This document shows positions 22,218 through 34,700 of a DNA stretch of 64,000 bases, piece after piece; position 1 is the first letter of the stretch, and each line of letters opens with the position of its first letter. The translations under genes were made by a program, and so were the position numbers. The notes beneath the pieces are model-generated. The model saw only the letters and a program-made list of their open reading frames with translations, was not told the DNA's origin and did no database searches. The stretch is from Ignelater luminosus (Eukaryota > Arthropoda > Insecta > Coleoptera > Elateridae), in NCBI GenBank assembly GCA_011009095.1, contig VTPC01001007.1:5460-69459 (forward strand). The letters are read 5' to 3'.

Positions 22218-25200
22218 CTGTAAACAAAAAGTAAAAAAATATTTGAGTTGCAAGCTTTCGTGAAAATGTAAAGAAGTTTAACACTGGTTTGAATAAATAA
22301 GTTATTCGTTCAATTCAGAATGATGTTAATTAGAATTTTCATGTGTTGACAAAAGGCTTTCGTTCAAATATGTCGAGTAAATGATGATACACATCTGTTG
22401 ATGAATGAAGCGTGAAAAGTGCTGTGTAAATGTATTGGAAAATATTCGTTTAATGTAGGATGAAATTACACATTTTAACTTCATAAATGGAGTTTCAACT
22501 TTTTTTCTCGCCCATAGAGGATTATTCTTTCAAATAAAAATGTACAATCACTCAATCGGCTGATTGGCAAAAGAGAAAATAAATGTACATGAAAAATATT
22601 TAATGACAGGTTGTTTTTAAATTGTAATTGAAAATAAATTTTTATTTCCAGAACTGGAAAGCTTTCGCTGTGCAGTAGTTTTATTAGATTTTGGACAAGA
22701 TGAATTTGTTTTGTTGTGGAAAGAAATTAAGAATTATTGAATTGTATTGGAAACTGGATAACTTCAAGAAAATAATCTTTTGGGCCATTTTTTTATTTCT
22801 ATTAGATACTAACAAGTTCATACAAATAGAATGCATATCTAATCGTTATTTTTCGTAAATACTAGAAAATTCTTAATATTTCAGAGTCTTGCATTATCAA
22901 ACTTTCTGGATTTCCTCACACTTCACTAGAGCTGTCTTAGAATTTGCACTTTGAAGTGAAACTTCAATTCCCCAGCGAATCACCTGTACTTGGGTTTTCA
23001 TTTTTTTTATCTTTCATATCCAAATTCCATTTCATTATAAATAAATAGTAATGAAGTAGAGCTGTCATTAACAAGTCCACAAAGTAAATTGGTTACTAGA
23101 TTGAAAATTTCAATTGTACATTGCTTTCACTACTTATAGTGGGAATAAAAGCAAAGATGTAAAGTTCCTTTTAGTGGTCTTCGTTATAATTATCTGCCAA
23201 CCACTCAAATTACAAATTACTGACGTAACAACCTTAGTCCCTACTTCATTATGTCTTCAGTTTTCATCTCGTGATACTTGAGTCCGTAATGTAAGAAGTA
23301 TTTTACTTTAATTCGTACTATCGTCTCAAAATTTTCAGGGGTGATCGGTGACTTTAAACACAGTGATCCATAAATTTTCATATTCGAAACAAAAAAATTA
23401 GATTCATTAAAAAATTAAAATTATTTTCTTCTTGATAATGGAAGATTGCTGGGAAATGGCTTTTGTCTCAATATATCGAACCAGCACAATTTACCGACGA
23501 TAATATACTGTGTAGAACTAAAAATCTTATGTTACTGTGTACCGTCTGGTCCCAGACTTTTTCCCACAAGCCTACGATATAAGACTTGGAAAAATAGAAA
23601 TATATCTATTTAACAAGATCCAAGTTATCCTTTTCGAGCATTTCAATGTTGAGGTGCTTGAACTTCTGAGACAACCAACTCAAATCGTCTAGGAAAGAAC
23701 TATCACTTGATCACAAGAAACAAATCATGACCTTAACATTGCTCAAAAGCACATCCAAACCTAAAAAATTTTATTTACCTCAACTTAGATACCCATTCTG
23801 ATTGCATCATATCAGAATCGCTGCAACGAAAGAAATCTCAATGGATCGATCTGTTATTACTAGCTAGCAACATTTCCTGGAGGCAGCTTGCTGTGAATAC
23901 CTAAAATCTCATACCACTGTACGTCGTCTTGCCCAACATCTTTCTCGAATTACCTACACAAAAACTCTTAGTCGTTCATAACAAATAAAACATGGCCTCA
24001 AAATCTTTCAAAAACATATCCACATCCAAGAAACTTCATTCGACTCATCGTATGGTATTGTCCATGTCAGATGGAGCGATTTGAACAAAGAATACGGCAA
24101 ATTGTTTGCAAGTAGTCCAACCTAATTGTCCTATAGGGTAAAATTATGCGAATTAGCCTGCGTGAAACTTTCTCTGTCGAAACCCCAAAGAGATTAAAAC
24201 ATCTGCCTGCGGTCTTCCTCATCAAAGTCTATATTATCAGATCTGGAGACAATCGAAAAGCCTCTTACCTCAGTTAACGCTACCGAACTTCAACAATCAA
24301 GCCTCTAGCTTGCATCTCGTACCTCCTCGCAGATGACCTGACGTACTTTCAGTTTTTCAGAACTCAAAGAAGAGATCACTATACGGGAAGGTAGATTGAT
24401 CCGTCGACAGGGGTAGTTCAACTGTAGTTTTCTTGAGTTAAAGTAAGGAGTCGGGGCTTTTCTAGAATTATGCAGGCATGGCGTTTTCCCCACCACATTG
24501 TCTTATTCTTTTTATAAGAAATTAGCCAAAAAGATATACTTCATATGGTCATTACTGCTTTACAACAGGAATTATATTGATTATAATGATGAAGGTGGTA
24601 GGAAGTCGAGATAACTGAAAGTTGTGTATTTTACAACATCCCTTGTTGTCCCCAAACCTTCAAGATTATTTTACCCTTTGGAAACAAATGCAGATCTTCA
24701 TTCATCAGAATATTATGGCCAAGTTCTTGAAATTGAGGTAAGTAGGTTCTAAAAGTAAAACGAAAACGCTGACTGCAAGGTTTGTGTTATTTCTGTATTT
24801 CTCAAGTACGTAGTTGTGGAGATCTATTGGAATTCTCGTACTAACCTTTTGAAAGAACCAGAGAAATAATCTTTTTGTGCGTCATTTGCAGAAGAAATTT
24901 TATAGCGATTGATCAACAACAATAGCAAATCAAGACAGATACTTAGAGAGACCGATTTTACGTCTAAAATCTCTTCAATTAACCGTTTCAGCATTGGAGG
25001 TTTGTTTTGTTTGCGAAAGAATATAGATTCTGTTTGACTCGAGGAGGTAAAGATTGAAAAACTTGCTCTGCAAGATTATTATCAAGGATGTGATGGCAAA
25101 AAAACGCTAATGATTTAACCAGTTTTGGTATACTTTATCAAAAATCATTTCTAAGTTATAGAGTTGTTTCATGAAATACATATGAGCCATAGAATATATT

Positions 25201-28200
25201 TTGGCAATTATTTAACTTCCATCTTGATTTTTACTCATATTACCAAAAAATGTATTTATAGTTTGGATATTGCCCGAAGAAGTAAAATTTCAAACTGTAA
25301 ACTACCAAATGAAACGAATACAGCGAATTTGCTGAAATTCGAATGGAGTCGAAATATTATGGATTTATCTGTAAAGACAAGTGATGACTTTTGCTGGGAA
25401 AATACCATAAACTTCTGTTGTAGCAAAACTGGAAACCTAGGGTGAATTTAAATTATTTTGTTTTTTCTACATGAATATTATGTTACAAGGTATAGTACTT
25501 CGACCTGTCTTCGCTTTTGTTAGATTTGCCCGAAAAAATAAATGAAACACATTGTGTACTAAGGAATTTTTATCTTAAGAAAAAGTTGACTATCATCAGT
25601 TGTAGAGGAAAACTTCAAATTAAAAATGGGAAGCAATAAACAGATAACTCAGGCTCGTTGGGACTGAATGTTACATGCTGCGATAATGACAACTAAAACT
25701 TATATTCCGTAAATAAATCAGAATGTAGAATTTAGACAGAACATGAATTACCTTGAACAATTCCCTTATTCTATTTTATTTAATTCAATTTCCTTGTATT
25801 AAAAGAAAATCTTATATTTTTCTTTAGTCTGAAATATGTTGCCCCCAACAAGTAGGTAATAGGATCCACTACCCTTCTTTCTGAAAACGAATTCCTCACA
25901 TAGCATATGATAAACGACCGTACTTCGTCATTGTTCTTCCCGACAAATTGTGACAAGTAATAAGTTAGGAACTAAAGCAAAATTGATGTTTTACCTCCTA
26001 GAAGACTATATCTGCGGAACGTTTCTATAAATAATTCTCTTAACCTCAATTCTAGAAACTACTACTAACTGTAAATGTTGCTATTATTATTATATTTTTC
26101 TATTTTTTCTCAAAAACAAAAATCTTTTTCTGAAATAAAAAGAAATTTCTAGCTATTTCGAAACAAATCTTTCCAATTTGTTTAACTTTTAAGGTTTAGT
26201 TTAGATTTTCTTACAGAGATGCCTGGTGTAAAAAGAGATGGTAAATAGACATATGTAGACACGGTAGTTCAAACATGGAGTTTTAAACTCGATTGATGTA
26301 CTTTTAATGGAATAACACTACGGTGAAGAGTGTGCATGTCTTTGAATTATTTTAAAATAAAACGGTGAACTTTGAACTGTGAACTTTTGTTTGATTTATA
26401 TATTCCTTCCGTTTCGTTTATGCACGCGAAGTCATTATTTATGCATTTGAGATAAAAATACTATGAGGACTTGTTGAATTTTTATAGTCTTACACATGTT
26501 GGCTTTTTAAAAAACGTAACGATTTATGTCAAAAGAAATTTGGGAATAAATAGGACTATTTAGTGTCCAGAGAAAATGTTCTCCTCTGCATCCAATCATA
26601 ACCGTTTCAACAACCAAATGCATGGCTTAGCTTATAATACGCCAGGCGCTATATATATTTTGAACCTAAGAGTTAAATAATATTTACTGACAACATCAAA
26701 CCAGTGAGTTTTAGTACATAAACTGATCGGGAAAATATTTTCTGTATCGAATTCTTCTAGGGCAATTCGGATACTCAGACCCTACATAAATAGATGAATT
26801 TTCCTTAGTTTGATTCTAATAGGCTCTTAGTTCGTTCTCGTAAGACCCTATAAATGGTGATTGGCAGCCTCACATGAACAGCCGGGAAAGGAAAAAAAGG
26901 GCAAAATAGCATAGCAAATTAAATTTATGATATTTAGGCTTGTTGCACCAAGAGACATATTTATTAAGGGGTAGTATAACGAGTTTTTTGTTTTGTTTTG
27001 GGCAACTTGAGTAACAAGTATAAAACGCAACATCTTGTCTTTTTGGATTCTGTGTTGCGTTTTGCATTTCTTGTTGTTGTTACTATGAACACATACTACC
27101 TACCTTGCCAGCTGAGTTCTCCACTGAAGAAGTTGGAGGACAGAAGAAACTTATAGCAGTAAGTTAATAGCGGATAAGCTCTCCATAGGCGAGTTTTGCT
27201 GTTATAGAAATTTTTCTAATTGGGAGCGGAACGAGGTCTCAGAAAAAACCAATACCAACACCACACAACGATAACACCAATCCTGATTGGAATCAACACA
27301 AAAGACAAGAAAAAACCTTTTTGTAACAGAGAAGTAACATAAAGATCTAGCTAAACAGGTCGAAACTAACTTGGAAAAAGTACAGACCAGAGCCTTGGGT
27401 CTTGAAATGCATGATAACAATTAAATGACGAATTCATTTTTTTTTCAAAAGAGATTTTGGTCTGCCCTTTACATTGCATGTTCTGTCATATGCTTAAGGT
27501 ATTGTGTTACAGTTAGGACGGTATTCGCCAATATGTATTCCTTCAATCTTTGAAAATCAAAAGTATGGCGCTTTCTCTGAGTACAGTCACCTGACTTATT
27601 TTGCGGTGTATGTATACGATATCATTGATATCATATTAAGTTTCATAGAGTCTCCAGAATAAAAAGTACGCGTGTCAGATCCAATATATAAGTTTTTCAT
27701 CAAATACCAATACAAAGAAAAAAATAAAAGAAGATCGCCAAAATCTCGCAGCTTTGTAATTTTTTCATTGTCACGTCAAGTACCCAGATATGGTTTAGAT
27801 TCGATTTCCTTTTTTCGAAATGCAAAATACGGTCTAGAAAACAAAATATGACGGCTGATATCCGGATTGTTTGGTAGTGTTTCTTTTGTAATTGTTTGCC
27901 AAATAGATTCTGTCTTGGTGTCACCTTTCATTGTTGAGAAACCAAATGCCTGAAAAAGAACAGAAGATCAACGATCTCCTGATTATCTAATAATGCTACA
28001 AAATGCAATAATTATTGATATAGTACTTGTCGATCCATGTCTAGTTGAGCAGTATCATGTCAGACCGAGACAATGATTAGAATTTTGGGAAACCGACCAG
28101 AAATGACGTTTTGCCTCTTTTTATCTTTTGAATGTCTTTTTGTACTTTCTTAAAGCTTGTGGAGGTCTTTAATAAATAAGGTGGTTGTGATCTTCAATAG

Positions 28201-28862
28201 ATGATCATTCTCGTAATACTTGTGGCGAACATTTAAGTTTCCTTTTTATCTTTTCATTTATGATTCCAAAGAACCAACCTAGAAATTTCAATTCAAACAT
28301 TGTTTGGATCTCGTTGTTAATTTACATAGCTTCTTGATGTCATTTCTATAAAAATTACTTTTTATCATTTCTAAGAAGAAAAAAATTCATTTTCTTAGGG
28401 ATGATTAATGAGAAAGTACTAATTTCTGCAACCTAAAAACGGTACCAAAAATAGGCATCGAACTGAATCACCCTGTATATTCCTTCCTTTTATTTTTCAT
28501 TCGCAACAACTGCGCATAAAGCAATCTCTTAAATCGTTCCTTTAGAAAAGTTTTGCCCTTTATTATGTCTTGATAAATAAAACAAAAAGAAAGCTTTAAA
28601 TATATATTATCGTGCTTGATTGTAATCCAGCAAAAGCAAATTCCTCGTGTTCTTGACATTTTCCGGTTCGTTATCTAAAATCTTAAATCTCCCCTTTTAA
28701 ACACGGCACTCGACAAGAGTACAACGTAAAGATCGTTGAGAGTACGATTATTGAATATAAGAACTTACATAGGATGAAGGGAAATCCTATATAAAGTTTC
28801 GCATAAAATTAAATGAGCTTTAATGCATTTTTATTTTAGCGAAATCCATCCAATTAAAACTT
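22218..28862. other. Gene-free stretch, probably further intron of the host gene
   Basis: Lies upstream of an exon that must have at least one more coding exon before it, so it is likely intronic. I see no exon with convincing signals. A diverged duplication lies at 23.5-24.05 kb. Confidence 0.4.
23516..24036. repeat. Ancient diverged duplication
   Basis: Two blocks appear in the same order in each half. AAAATCTTATGTTACTGTGT (about 23520) resembles AAAATCTCATACCACTGTAC (about 23905). AACAAATCATGACCTTAACA (about 23722) resembles AACAAATAAAACATGGCCTC (about 23979), followed in both by matching CAAAAnCAnATCCAnnnCnAnnAAnnTTnATT spacing. Alignment is by eye and the identity is modest. No protein was recognised in either copy. 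Confidence 0.4.
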
Positions 28863-30616
28863 AAATTAACAATTTTCCTTCATATACAAGACGATTGGAT
28901 AGATACCTTAGTTTGCGCACTGCAACACAATAATAAACCCATCAAGCGGTTCTAGCAATTTCCTTGGAAGACAATTTGAAGCTACGTTGCTAGAATTTTA
29001 ATTTTGTTAATTCTACCTAGTCCTGTCCTTTTGAATGTCTTATTGTTAAGATAATAGTTTTTGAAATATGTGTTCAAATGAGTAGTTACTTTCGGTAATT
29101 AAATTAGAGTGCAATCTGAGGTACTCATTAATATAATACGTTTCTAATCGAGTTGTAGTATGCAAAAGGGTTGGTAAGAGCATTGTCTCATTATCATTCT
29201 ACCTGCATCGGTCTTCTCTATCTCTCACCTTCATTAGTATTATGGAGATTCTGGTACGGAATTCCACGCTGATAATGAATTTAATCTTTTAGAGGATGCG
29301 CCCGCTTTAAAGTTCCACTTGAATAAGAGCTTTGCGGAATAGAGTATCATAAAAAATTCTTTGATATGTACTGCACGTTGGAATCTACGCATCAGCTGTA
29401 GTTCATATTCGTTTTTGGAAGAAGTCATTCAAAGAAAATGATATTTGAAAAGGGATAGATTTTTGATGGGAGGAGAAGCTAATTAAGGACAACTGAAATA
29501 TCAGAAAGGATAATATAGTTCTGAATATCCTAAACCATTTCTTTAATGATATGCATAATATTTAAGTATATGGGAGTTGATTACAGAGTTGTATTTCTTT
29601 ATCTAAATAAATGTGTGTTCTAAATTTAATAAAATCACTGCGTATTAATTGTAAGATGTCTGTTGTAAGGGGAATAACAAGAATAATGTTTTATTGTAAA
29701 CAAAATCTAAAGCCAAGGTACGTTTAACTGCAAGATATTACTGATGGATCATCATAAAATGAACACACTGTATACTATAAGGTACCATTTTGACAATTTA
29801 GTGATTAAATATAAATTGTTGTTTTGTACAAAAGCTGTTCAATCGTTCCAAATGATGAAAATTATGGAAGAACAGCTAATTTGATCTAAAAGCTCAAGAG
29901 TAAAACTGCGAGATACTCTGTAAACATGGTAAGTATTTGACGGAGATTACAAACTGAATAACTTGAACATAAAGAAAGCTCTTTACAAATTGTTAACTAG
30001 CCAAACAATTTTAAATCTGTGTGTTGTATGCTACTCACAATGAGTGTACTGGCCCTCTTTCTCCTTTCTTGGTTGTCAAGAAATTACACTTTTTACATTT
30101 GGGAAAGTTCTGGAAGATTACGCACCAACCTGGTAATGACTACAAGTTATTTGGACCGCCCAGTAAGATTCCAAGGCTAGAATATCTAATCGAGACCCAA
30201 AATTTTTATTTGCTAAAAGACTCAAAAGCATTTTCTACGGTATAAGAAGTAAAATCGTAAGTAAGATGCAAGTTCTGATACTGCTAGTATTTTCTAAATG
30301 GCATGCCAACAAACGATAACTAACGTTCTGCGAAAATAAGATATCAGGATATAGTTTCATTATTAATTAATGGGTAAGTACAAAATTGGCGTCTACTTGA
30401 TTTGAACACATATTTCAAAAACTATTATCTTAACAATAAGACATTCAAAAGGACAGGACTAGGTAGAATTAACAAAATTAAAATTCTAGCAACGTAGCTT
30501 CAAATTGTCTTCCAAGGAAATTGCTAGAACCGCTTGATGGGTTTATTATTGTGTTGCAGTGCGCAAACTAAGGTATCTATCCAATCGTCTTGTATACGAA
30601 GGAAAATTGTTAATTT
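28863..30616. repeat. Paired 217-bp inverted arms enclosing 1.3 kb
   Basis: Arm one (28863-29079) and arm two (30400-30616) are reverse complements with one visible mismatch (CATATACAAG versus CGTATACAAG). Both include GTTTGCGCACTGCAACACAA and TCAAGCGGTTCTAGCAATTT. The 1320-bp interior has only short frames (for example 30021-30245 plus) with no recognised motif. It could be a non-autonomous DNA transposon with long terminal repeats, or a recent inverted duplication. I could not identify a clear target-site duplication; the outer flanks are AT-rich (TTAAATTAAC and GTTAATTTTG). Confidence 0.92.
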
Positions 30617-30971
30617 TGTTAATTTAGATGAATAACCAAGCAATAGAACATACTGTACTTTGCTTGATGGCACACTATGTAAAAGTTCGTTTTTTTGTTA
30701 GTATTCCTGCCACTAAATTGAATTTAAATAATGAAAAAATTAACCTAATGATGATTAAAAGCTTTACCGATTTAAGAAATTCCTAATAATAAGAAAGTTG
30801 TGCCTGAAAACCGAAATTGGAAATTATTCCGTTTTTGAGGTTATTTCAAAAACAATTGAATTATTATAGAGCATCGAAATACGCAACTTTGCCCCAATTT
30901 AGCTGACCTTGTGTCTCTTATAGTTTCTGAGATCCTAATGCAATGGTAATCTTCGAATTTGAATGACTCTA

Positions 30972-31795
30972 TACAGGGTGGCTGAAAAATCGTTCACCAA
31001 CCCATGACTATTTTATTTCTAAAGATATGAACAAAATGCAGGTGAAAGTTGTTTGATGAAATGAGAGGCATAATATCATGCATTGAAAGAAAACTCAATG
31101 CTTACTGCTTTCGCATAACATCAACTAACTTTAATTCTTTAAATGGAGCACCCTGTATATTTTTCAAAATTTTGAATACACCTGAAATTCTCTTTTTAAC
31201 CATATAACATATCTAAGGATTTTCTTGAGGACTTGGCCTGCAAGATCCCCCGATTTATCAATTCTGGATTACTTTTTATGGGGCTTTTTAAAAGATCATG
31301 TTTATGTAACTTCATCAGCAAGTCTAAATGGGTTGGAAAAAAAACACTGCAGCTTTAGCATTAGTTACGCCAGAAATGTTACAACACGCTAGGCATAATT
31401 TAATTCTCAGAGCAAAAAAATTTAGTTTTCAACTCAATTAGACTTGCTGATGGAGTTACATTAACATGATTTTTTAAAAAGCCCCCTAAGAAGTAATCCA
31501 GAATTGATAAATCGGGGGATCTTGCAAGCCAAGACTTCAAGAAAATCGTTAAGTATGTAATATGGTTGAGAAGGGAATTTCATGTGTATTCAGAATTTTG
31601 AAAAATATACAGGCTGTTACATTTAAACAATTAAAGTTAGTTGATGTTACGCAAAAACAGTAGGCGTTGAGTTTTCTTTCAATTCATAATATTATGCCTC
31701 TTATTGCATCAAACAACTTTCACCTTTGAATTTTTCTCATATCTTTAAAAATAAAATAGTCATAGGCTGGTGAACGATTTTTCAGCCACCTTGTA
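30972..31795. mobile_element. Fold-back element with 356/358-bp arms carrying a transposase tail
   Basis: The left arm (30972-31327, starting TACAGGGTGGCTGAAAAATC) and right arm (31438-31795, ending with the complement of that) are reverse complements with scattered mismatches and a 110-bp spacer. The arms include the C-terminal coding end of a DDE transposase, so the element is built from a duplicated inverted 3' end of a larger autonomous transposon. A possible TA flanks each side (CTCTA and GTATAA) but is not certain. Confidence 0.88.
31223..31440 (+). pseudogene. C-terminal remnant of a Tc1/mariner-like transposase
   Basis: The plus strand reads TWPARSPDLSILDYFLWGFL, then KDHVYVTSSASLNGLE. 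After a shift it reads AALALVTPEMLQHARHNLIL then RAKKFSFQLN and a stop. The RSPDLxxLDYFLWG block is a hallmark of a widespread arthropod Tc1/mariner-type transposase tail, and the TPEMLQ segment normally closes that protein. Only the last 70 or so residues survive, within the left arm and spacer of the fold-back element. The right arm repeats part of it in inverse orientation. Confidence 0.75.
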
Positions 31796-34700
31796 TAATG
31801 GAAATAAACATGTGGGTTAAAATTGGTTAGCCGGTGTAAATAAAGAGAATAACTGTCATGCATTGAAAAGAGACATGGACAAAAAGTTTGTTTTGGAAAT
31901 ATCTTAGAAGACAACTTTGTGAAGTATATTGATTACTTGAAGAGATACTTTGAGTTTTTTAAATATTAATTTTGGGATTGATTTGTGACATGTCAAACCC
32001 TTGATCGTACAAGCGTTTCCGCTAAATAACACCATGGTAAGGCCTCCAACTAACTAGTACGGTGCATTCCTTTCAACTCCTTTCACACATTTTATCTGCC
32101 AAGATTTTTTTCGTTGATTTCAGATTGCATTCACCAGAATTTCTTAGAAGTGTTAAGTTGTTTTGTTTCCAAGTACAAGAATTCGTTTTTATCTATTTAC
32201 ATCTATTGTTAGCGCCTTCAAACGTTTTTTTTCTTTTGTTTGTTTTTATAGTGATGAAGAAGTTTTTACAGTGAAATATACAAATAGTTCTCAGGTTGGC
32301 GTGCAAGATAACTTACTGAATTGCTGCCAAAACTGAAATTAAGGAATTTATCATTTAAAATGTCGGGTTTGTAAACATAATTTAGTCTGGCAAATAAATA
32401 ATGTTGATTACAATTTTAGCGTTTCAAGCTCAAGCTTACAAGCTTTCATTTTTCGTACTTTTCTTGTTATCGTTCAGCGAAACATTTCAATTTATAAAAC
32501 AAGTCAGTAAATGTAAAAACATTAGACAAGCAGGCAAGTGCAGTAAGTACATTTGAAGGCCAATTATTTCAAGTCATGATTTTCGATTTTTATTTTAGTA
32601 AACTCTTGTCAATGAATGCGTATTTCTCCGTCTATTTTTATTTTTATTTTTTGTGGTAAGTTATATCACATCAACATACCAAATAAAAATGATTTACTGC
32701 TTGGAGGATCATATCTATTGAAATATTTTAAAATAACCACACGCAATTAAATATTCCCGGAAACTAAAATGAACAACCGACCTAACATCGATTTCCTATT
32801 TCCTGAAATTTTATACACAGTCACGTCGAACATTTTAAACTAAAAGCTATAATTTGCAAAATAATCGCTTTGTCTGTGGTTTTCCGTTAACCCATAATAT
32901 GTGGCCTGTTTTATAGGGCTCCTATTATATATGATAGTCTGTTACACCAAATCTATTTCCATTTTGCTTCGTTACATTACGGCGACCGTTAATTTGCTTT
33001 ACAGGGCTTAAAGTCACCGCACAGACACAGAGAGATAACAGAGATAACGACCCTGCACGCGTAAAGCTTCAGAATGGCTTGTTGTTCCGTTTAATTATTC
33101 GAATAGGTCGCGGACGATAAGTAGAACGAGGCAGTTCCTCCTCCTGTCGAAGCAAGTGACACATGCCCTGTTAACGTATCCAATCTAATATTCCGCGGCT
33201 AATCCTTTTTATTCCCCATCCACTCTACTTTTTTATATAAAATATTGTCGGTTTTATCCCGTTCAGGGTGCTGATTTATGATTTTGATTGTGGTGTATTG
33301 TGTCCACTCGTCGGCTTGTGGTTTGGTCGAGATTTAGAGAATGATGTATCGAACTTCCTTTTTAAAAGTTGTCGATTATAGACTTGAGATTGATGTGATT
33401 CTACTTGACTACTCCCACAGCAGCCGATGTGGAAAAACGAACTTGGTGGTTGAGTTGAAAGTTTGTTTGTCAAAGTGGCGTGAAAAGTCGTTGAATAAAT
33501 TGAATCTTTAGGAAAATTTGTGGTTTGTAACATTTTGAGTTGATTTCTTGTATTCGTGCGGCTTGGATATTATGAAAAGGGTGGAGAATTTATGAAGTTT
33601 AAAGTTAGGTTCCACTAATTTTTAACGGATAAGATACATGGACGTACTGTAAAAATATATTAGGTATTACTAGCAATTCAGCAATGAAAATCTCAGTGAT
33701 GTTGTGGACTTAAAATAATTAGCATCAATAGAGTCATCCTTGTTTAACGAAAATTCTCATCAAGAAAATAAAGAGGATGTGTAATAGTTATCTGTCTTTA
33801 GTTTTCCCACTATTTCTCCAAAAACTGAAAACTTCTTAAAACACAAATTAAAAATGCTTTTGTATATAATAGTAGAAGATGGTTTTTCCGACCTGGATCT
33901 GCTAAAGTATGCTTAATAGGCGTAGTAGTGATTTGAAAGTCTCTGGACTGGCTTTTCATACGTCCAGGAATGGCCTTGAAAAGTTTGCAAAAACTGGCCT
34001 AGATTTTACCCTGAGGTTTGAAACAGTCCGGATTTAGAAAAAAAATGTTTCTGGATACTTTCCAAATTTATTGATACATCGCATCGGAATGAATCATATT
34101 ATTTTGGCGTCAACTGTAAAATTAGAAACAAGACTAGTTTTTTTGAGGTAACTGTTCACAGCGACAGTATTTGTATGTGATTCCAAAACATTAGCTCACA
34201 AGTTTAGCTGGTGCTACCATCAATAAAACTTTGACCAGTAGCATTTCCATAGTCATTCTGAAATGTTTTTGGTTTTAAGACTGAATGTATACAGATAAAA
34301 GACAGTTAGGAAAGCATAACATAGCACGATTTTCTTACGTGTTTTTCTACGCGTTTGGCATTTAGAAAATGCTGATATCCGTTTTTCCCACTTTTAAAGA
34401 TTCGAGCTCTGTAATTAAAGTAACTCCACGTCTTGGAGTGCAAAGGACCAAAGAACACAATAAACTTCCCCAACCCTAGCCTTGACACTGCCATTAAATA
34501 AGTAATAAGTGACTGAACCAGGAGTTACTAATGGTTGGTTTGTTGTAGCAGAACAAAACTGAATATGTTTTTTCCAAGCCTTTGCCTCTTTAGCCATTTC
34601 TAATTACATAACATGTTTTTGCTTCCTCCTTTCCCGAACAGGAATATAATTGAATGCTATGAGAAACACCCCATGAGTTGAAGAAAAAGTAACAAGAAGG

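Noticed and set aside
33276-33533. 85-codon minus-strand frame considered as a missing upstream exon of the host gene
   Set aside because: Ends in its own stop, and no donor with the required phase before 22217 was found.
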